From contig NZ_QNQU01000023.1 in the NCBI RefSeq assembly GCF_003315595.1, positions 54,220 through 118,219 on the forward strand: 64,000 nucleotides of DNA, in the 5' to 3' direction. The DNA is from Pedobacter miscanthi (GTDB lineage: Bacteria; Bacteroidota; Bacteroidia; Sphingobacteriales; Sphingobacteriaceae). Shown here piece after piece: positions 62,201 through 64,000 of this stretch. Both the position numbers and the translations under genes were made by a program. How positions within the stretch are numbered: the first letter of the stretch is position 1; each line of letters opens with the position of its first letter. The notes beneath the pieces were generated by a model. It ran no database searches and was not told where the DNA came from. It saw only the letters and a list, made by a program, of their open reading frames with translations.

Positions 62201-64000
62201 ATGGTTACCGGAATGGTTACAATTGCAGAACCGCCTTTACCATCGCTTACGGTTACGGTGAAAGCATCATCGCCACTATAATTTGCCTCTGGTGTGTAAG
62301 TATAAGTACCATCAGGATTGATAACCACGGTACCATGTGCCGGAGCAGTTGTTACCGCGTAGCTAAGCGCATCACCATCAACATCTGATGCGGTAATATT
62401 ACCGTTAACCGGGGTATCTTCGCTGGTGGTAATGGCCGGAGCGCTTGCAACAGGTGCATCATTTACCGGGGTAATTGTTACCGGAATAGTTACCGTTGCG
62501 GTACCGCCTTTGCCATCGCTTATGGTTACGGTAAAAGTATCATTACCATTATAGTTTGGCTCTGGTGTATAGGTATAAGTGCCATCAGCATTAATGACCA
62601 CAGTACCACGTGCAGGAGTTGTTGTTACCGCGTATGTAAGCGCATCGCCATCAATATCTGATGCGGTGATGGTGCTGTTAACCGGGGTATCTTCGCTTGT
62701 GATAATGGCCGGAGCGCTTGCCAAAGGTGCATCGTTTACCGGAGTCACTTTTACCGGAATGGTTACCGTTGCTGTACCACCCTTGCCATCACTCACGGTT
62801 ACGGTAAAAGTATCATTACCACTATAATTTGGCTCTGGTGTAAAAGTATAAGTGCCATTAGCATTGATGACCACTGTGCCATGTGCATGTGGCGTACTTA
62901 CAGCGAAAGTAAGTGGATCGCCGTCTGCATCACTTGCGGTAACAGTGCCGTTAACCGGAGTATCTTCGCTGGTGGAAATGGCCGGAGAAGTTGCAATTGG
63001 CGCATCATTTACCGGCGCAATGGTTACCGGAATGGTTACCGTTGAAGTACCACCTTTGCCATCGCTTATAGTTACAGTAAAAGTATCATTACCATTATAG
63101 TTTGCCTCTGGTGTGTAAGTATAAGTGCCATCAGTATTGATAATCACTGTGCCGTGTGCCGGAGTTGTTGTTGCCGCATAGGTAAGTGCATCACCGTCTG
63201 CATCACTTGCGGTGATACTGCCCTTAAACGGGGTATCTTCGCTGGTGGTAATGGCCGGAGCGCTTGCCACAGGTGCATCGTTTACCGGAGTCACTTTTAC
63301 CGGAATGGTTACAATTGCAGAACCGCCTTTACCATCGCTTACGGTTACTGTGAAGGCATCATCGCCACTATAATTTGCCTCCGGTGTATAGGTATAAGTG
63401 CCATCAGTATTAATGACCACTGTACCATGTGCAGATGGCGTGCTTACAGTGAAAGTAAGTGGATCGCCGTCTGCATCACTTGCGTTAACAGTGCCGTTAA
63501 CCGGAGTATCTTCATTAGTGGTAATGGCCGGAGCGCTTGCCACAGGTGCATCATTTATCGGAGTAATCGTTACAGGAATGGTTACCGTTGAAGTACCACC
63601 TTTGCCATCGCTTATAGTTATAGTAAAAGTATCATTACCATTATAGTCTGCTTCTGGTGTATAGATATAAGTGCCATCAGTATTAATGACCACGGTACCA
63701 TGTGTCGGAGCAGTTGTTACCGCGTAGCTAAGCGCATCGCCATCAATATCTGATGCGGTGATGGTGCCGTTAACCGGGGTATCTTCGCTGGTGGTTATGG
63801 CCGGAGCGCTTGCCACAGGTGCATCATTTATCGGAGTAATCGTTACAGGAATGGTTACCGTTGAAGTACCACCTTTACCATCGCTTACGGTTACAATAAA
63901 AGTATCATTACCATTGTAGTTTGCCTCTGGTGTATAGGTATAAGTGCCATCAGGATTAATGACCACAGTACCATGTGCCGGAGCAGTTGTTACCGCGTAG
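59293..64000 (-). CDS. Giant tandem-repeat surface protein with T9SS type B sorting domain (5' end outside window)
   Basis: At least 1569 residues; the frame is open to the right edge, so the start is not seen. From the N-terminal side: twelve complete and one partial 91-residue cadherin/Ig-like repeats (core NEDTPVNG.ITASD.DGD...GTYTYTPE.NY.G.D.FTVTVSDGKGG), two DUF11 domains (about 59855-60555), one more Ig-like domain (RAVDDVGG..., about 59580-59850), then CHU_C (IPNLFTPNGDGINDTFEI...YKGYITLIRAFKK, 59293-59570), the sorting domain for type IX secretion. Likely a secreted adhesin or gliding-type surface protein. Repeats show a higher-order period of three units (819 bp). Confidence 0.92.
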   Translation of the reverse strand, partial: YAVTTAPAHGTVVINPDGTYTYTPEANYNGNDTFIVTVSDGKGGTSTVTIPVTITPINDAPVASAPAITTSEDTPVNGTITASDIDGDALSYAVTTAPTHGTVVINTDGTYIYTPEADYNGNDTFTITISDGKGGTSTVTIPVTITPINDAPVASAPAITTNEDTPVNGTVNASDADGDPLTFTVSTPSAHGTVVINTDGTYTYTPEANYSGDDAFTVTVSDGKGGSAIVTIPVKVTPVNDAPVASAPAITTSEDTPFKGSITASDADGDALTYAATTTPAHGTVIINTDGTYTYTPEANYNGNDTFTVTISDGKGGTSTVTIPVTIAPVNDAPIATSPAISTSEDTPVNGTVTASDADGDPLTFAVSTPHAHGTVVINANGTYTFTPEPNYSGNDTFTVTVSDGKGGTATVTIPVKVTPVNDAPLASAPAIITSEDTPVNSTITASDIDGDALTYAVTTTPARGTVVINADGTYTYTPEPNYNGNDTFTVTISDGKGGTATVTIPVTITPVNDAPVASAPAITTSEDTPVNGNITASDVDGDALSYAVTTAPAHGTVVINPDGTYTYTPEANYSGDDAFTVTVSDGKGGSAIVTIPVTIIPVNDVPVASASAITTSEDNPVNGSITASDTDGDPLTYTLSTPPAHGTVIINPDGTYTYTPEPNYNGDDTFTVTVSDVKGGTATVTIPIKVTPVNDAPVASAPAITTSEDTPVNGSITASDVDGDSLTFTVSTPPAYGTVVINPDGTYTYTPEANYSGDDTFTVTVSDGKGGTVTVTIPVTIAPVNDAPIATSPAISTSEDTPVNGTITASDIDGDALSYAVTTAPAHGNVVINPDGTYTYTPDANYSGDDAFTVTISDGKGGTATVTIPVTITPVNDVPVASAPAITTSEDNPVNGSITASDTDGDPLTYTLSTPPAHGTVVINPDGTYTYTPEANYSGDDTFTVTISDGKSGTATVTIPVSVKPLNDAPVAPAPAITTNEDTPVNGTITASDADGDALTYVIAIAPVHGTVVINPDGTYTYTPEPNYYGEDIFTVTVSDGKGGSTLVTVPVKVIPVNDVPVATAPAITTPQNTPVSSKITASDVDGDPFTFSVTTPPAHGTVMVNADGTYTYTPSTGYVGNDKFTVTINDGQGGTTTVTIPVEVTLIAAPAMSLTKVATNSVSKMGDVINYNIIVTNTGNVTLTNVAVTDVGADAGSITPGLIASLSPGTSLTVTAKHTVTLTEVNNGSFTNQAAATAQTPDGSTISKQSDDPGTPAVGDATVTVIAPVSAITLVKTATVNTDGNKITYNFTVKNTGDVTLHIITLVDAKLGLNKVIPGTLPPGETVTESYVYQITQADKDHGSVTNTAKITGQTPANVSVSDISGTSADNDLPTVTTFPKSPRAVDDVGGTVANKPVVINVLGNDDPGNSTPNKLTVEIVSPPKHGTVKVNADGSIVYTPDPGYVGEDVFTYRLKDAFGYYTNVASVTLTASFTGITIPNLFTPNGDGINDTFEIIGLNQYESNELQIVNRWGNEVFHTKGYQNNWTGEGLNEGTYYYLLRVKKANSSEFEVYKGYITLIRAFKK

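Noticed and set aside
59750..63646. Several plus-strand frames of 70-145 codons across the giant repeat gene
   Set aside because: They are antisense shadows repeated with the 273-bp period and contain no recognisable protein.
60555..64000. Regular 273-bp repeats considered as CRISPR or satellite DNA
   Set aside because: They are in-frame protein repeats of 91 residues; the units are far longer than CRISPR repeats and there are no spacers.
1..64000. Prophage, insertion sequence or transposon
   Set aside because: No transposase, integrase, phage structural gene or terminal inverted repeats of IS size were seen; the only mobile-looking DNA is short palindromic repeats.

Overview
The window looks like chromosomal DNA from a member of the Bacteroidetes, most likely a Pedobacter-type genus of the Sphingobacteriaceae. 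The reasons are a SusC/SusD pair with a DUF6377 regulator, a type IX secretion (CHU_C) C-terminal domain, an RND pump fused to its TolC-like channel, a fused SpmA/SpmB protein, a histone H1-like Hc1 protein, many TAnnTTTG -7 boxes with few Shine-Dalgarno sites, and AT-rich intergenic DNA full of short palindromic repeats. The genus is an inference; the phylum is well supported. No phage, integrase, transposase, CRISPR array or rRNA was seen. One tRNA (Pro, GGG) is present.

Layout. 1-4.4 kb: the end of an unidentified gene, a single-domain response regulator, an outer-membrane protein, a DnaQ-exonuclease/GIY-YIG fusion, and three small proteins, the last (SRPBCC/AHSA1) broken by one amber codon. 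4.4-4.9 kb is a repeat island. 4.9-7.7 kb (minus): CDF metal transporter, NUDIX hydrolase and BioA as a compact operon. 7.7-19 kb: housekeeping genes (aminotransferase, queA, ispD, cobalamin adenosyltransferase, lolD-like ATPase, plsC-gatC, trpS, deoxynucleoside kinase, kdsB). 19-22 kb: a MarR-GNAT fusion regulator with a probable own operator, two exported proteins and a DinB-family gene cut off at a palindromic repeat. 22-31 kb: pyrG, yidC, an S9 peptidase, SpmAB fusion, small genes. 31-37 kb (minus): a TonB-dependent receptor with a metal-repressor-like operator, and a large FtsX-type permease. 37-41 kb: accessory genes, including an Imm-5-type immunity protein just downstream of an exported protein with an NLP-like GH..DWE motif. 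41-48 kb (minus): a heavy-metal efflux cluster (adaptor, RND-TolC fusion, small His-rich exported protein, second CDF). 48-53 kb: Hc1, tRNA-Pro, HxlR regulator with divergent quinone/flavin reductase, DUF1826 gene. 53-59 kb: DUF6377 regulator divergent from susC-susD, with no carbohydrate-active enzyme beside them. 59-64 kb (minus): the 3' part of a giant cell-surface protein made of 91-residue repeats and ending in a T9SS type B sorting domain; it runs out of the window.

Themes: metal handling recurs (two CDFs, RND efflux, TonB receptor with a TTTAGA/TCTAAA operator), envelope functions dominate (LPS, membrane insertion, phospholipid, TonB, T9SS), and intergenic palindromes of at least five families have accumulated, in two cases touching or duplicating gene ends. 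The most interesting places are the NLP-like/Imm-5 pair, the apparently leaderless promoters of the metal genes, the repeat-truncated DinB gene and the multi-family repeat islands.
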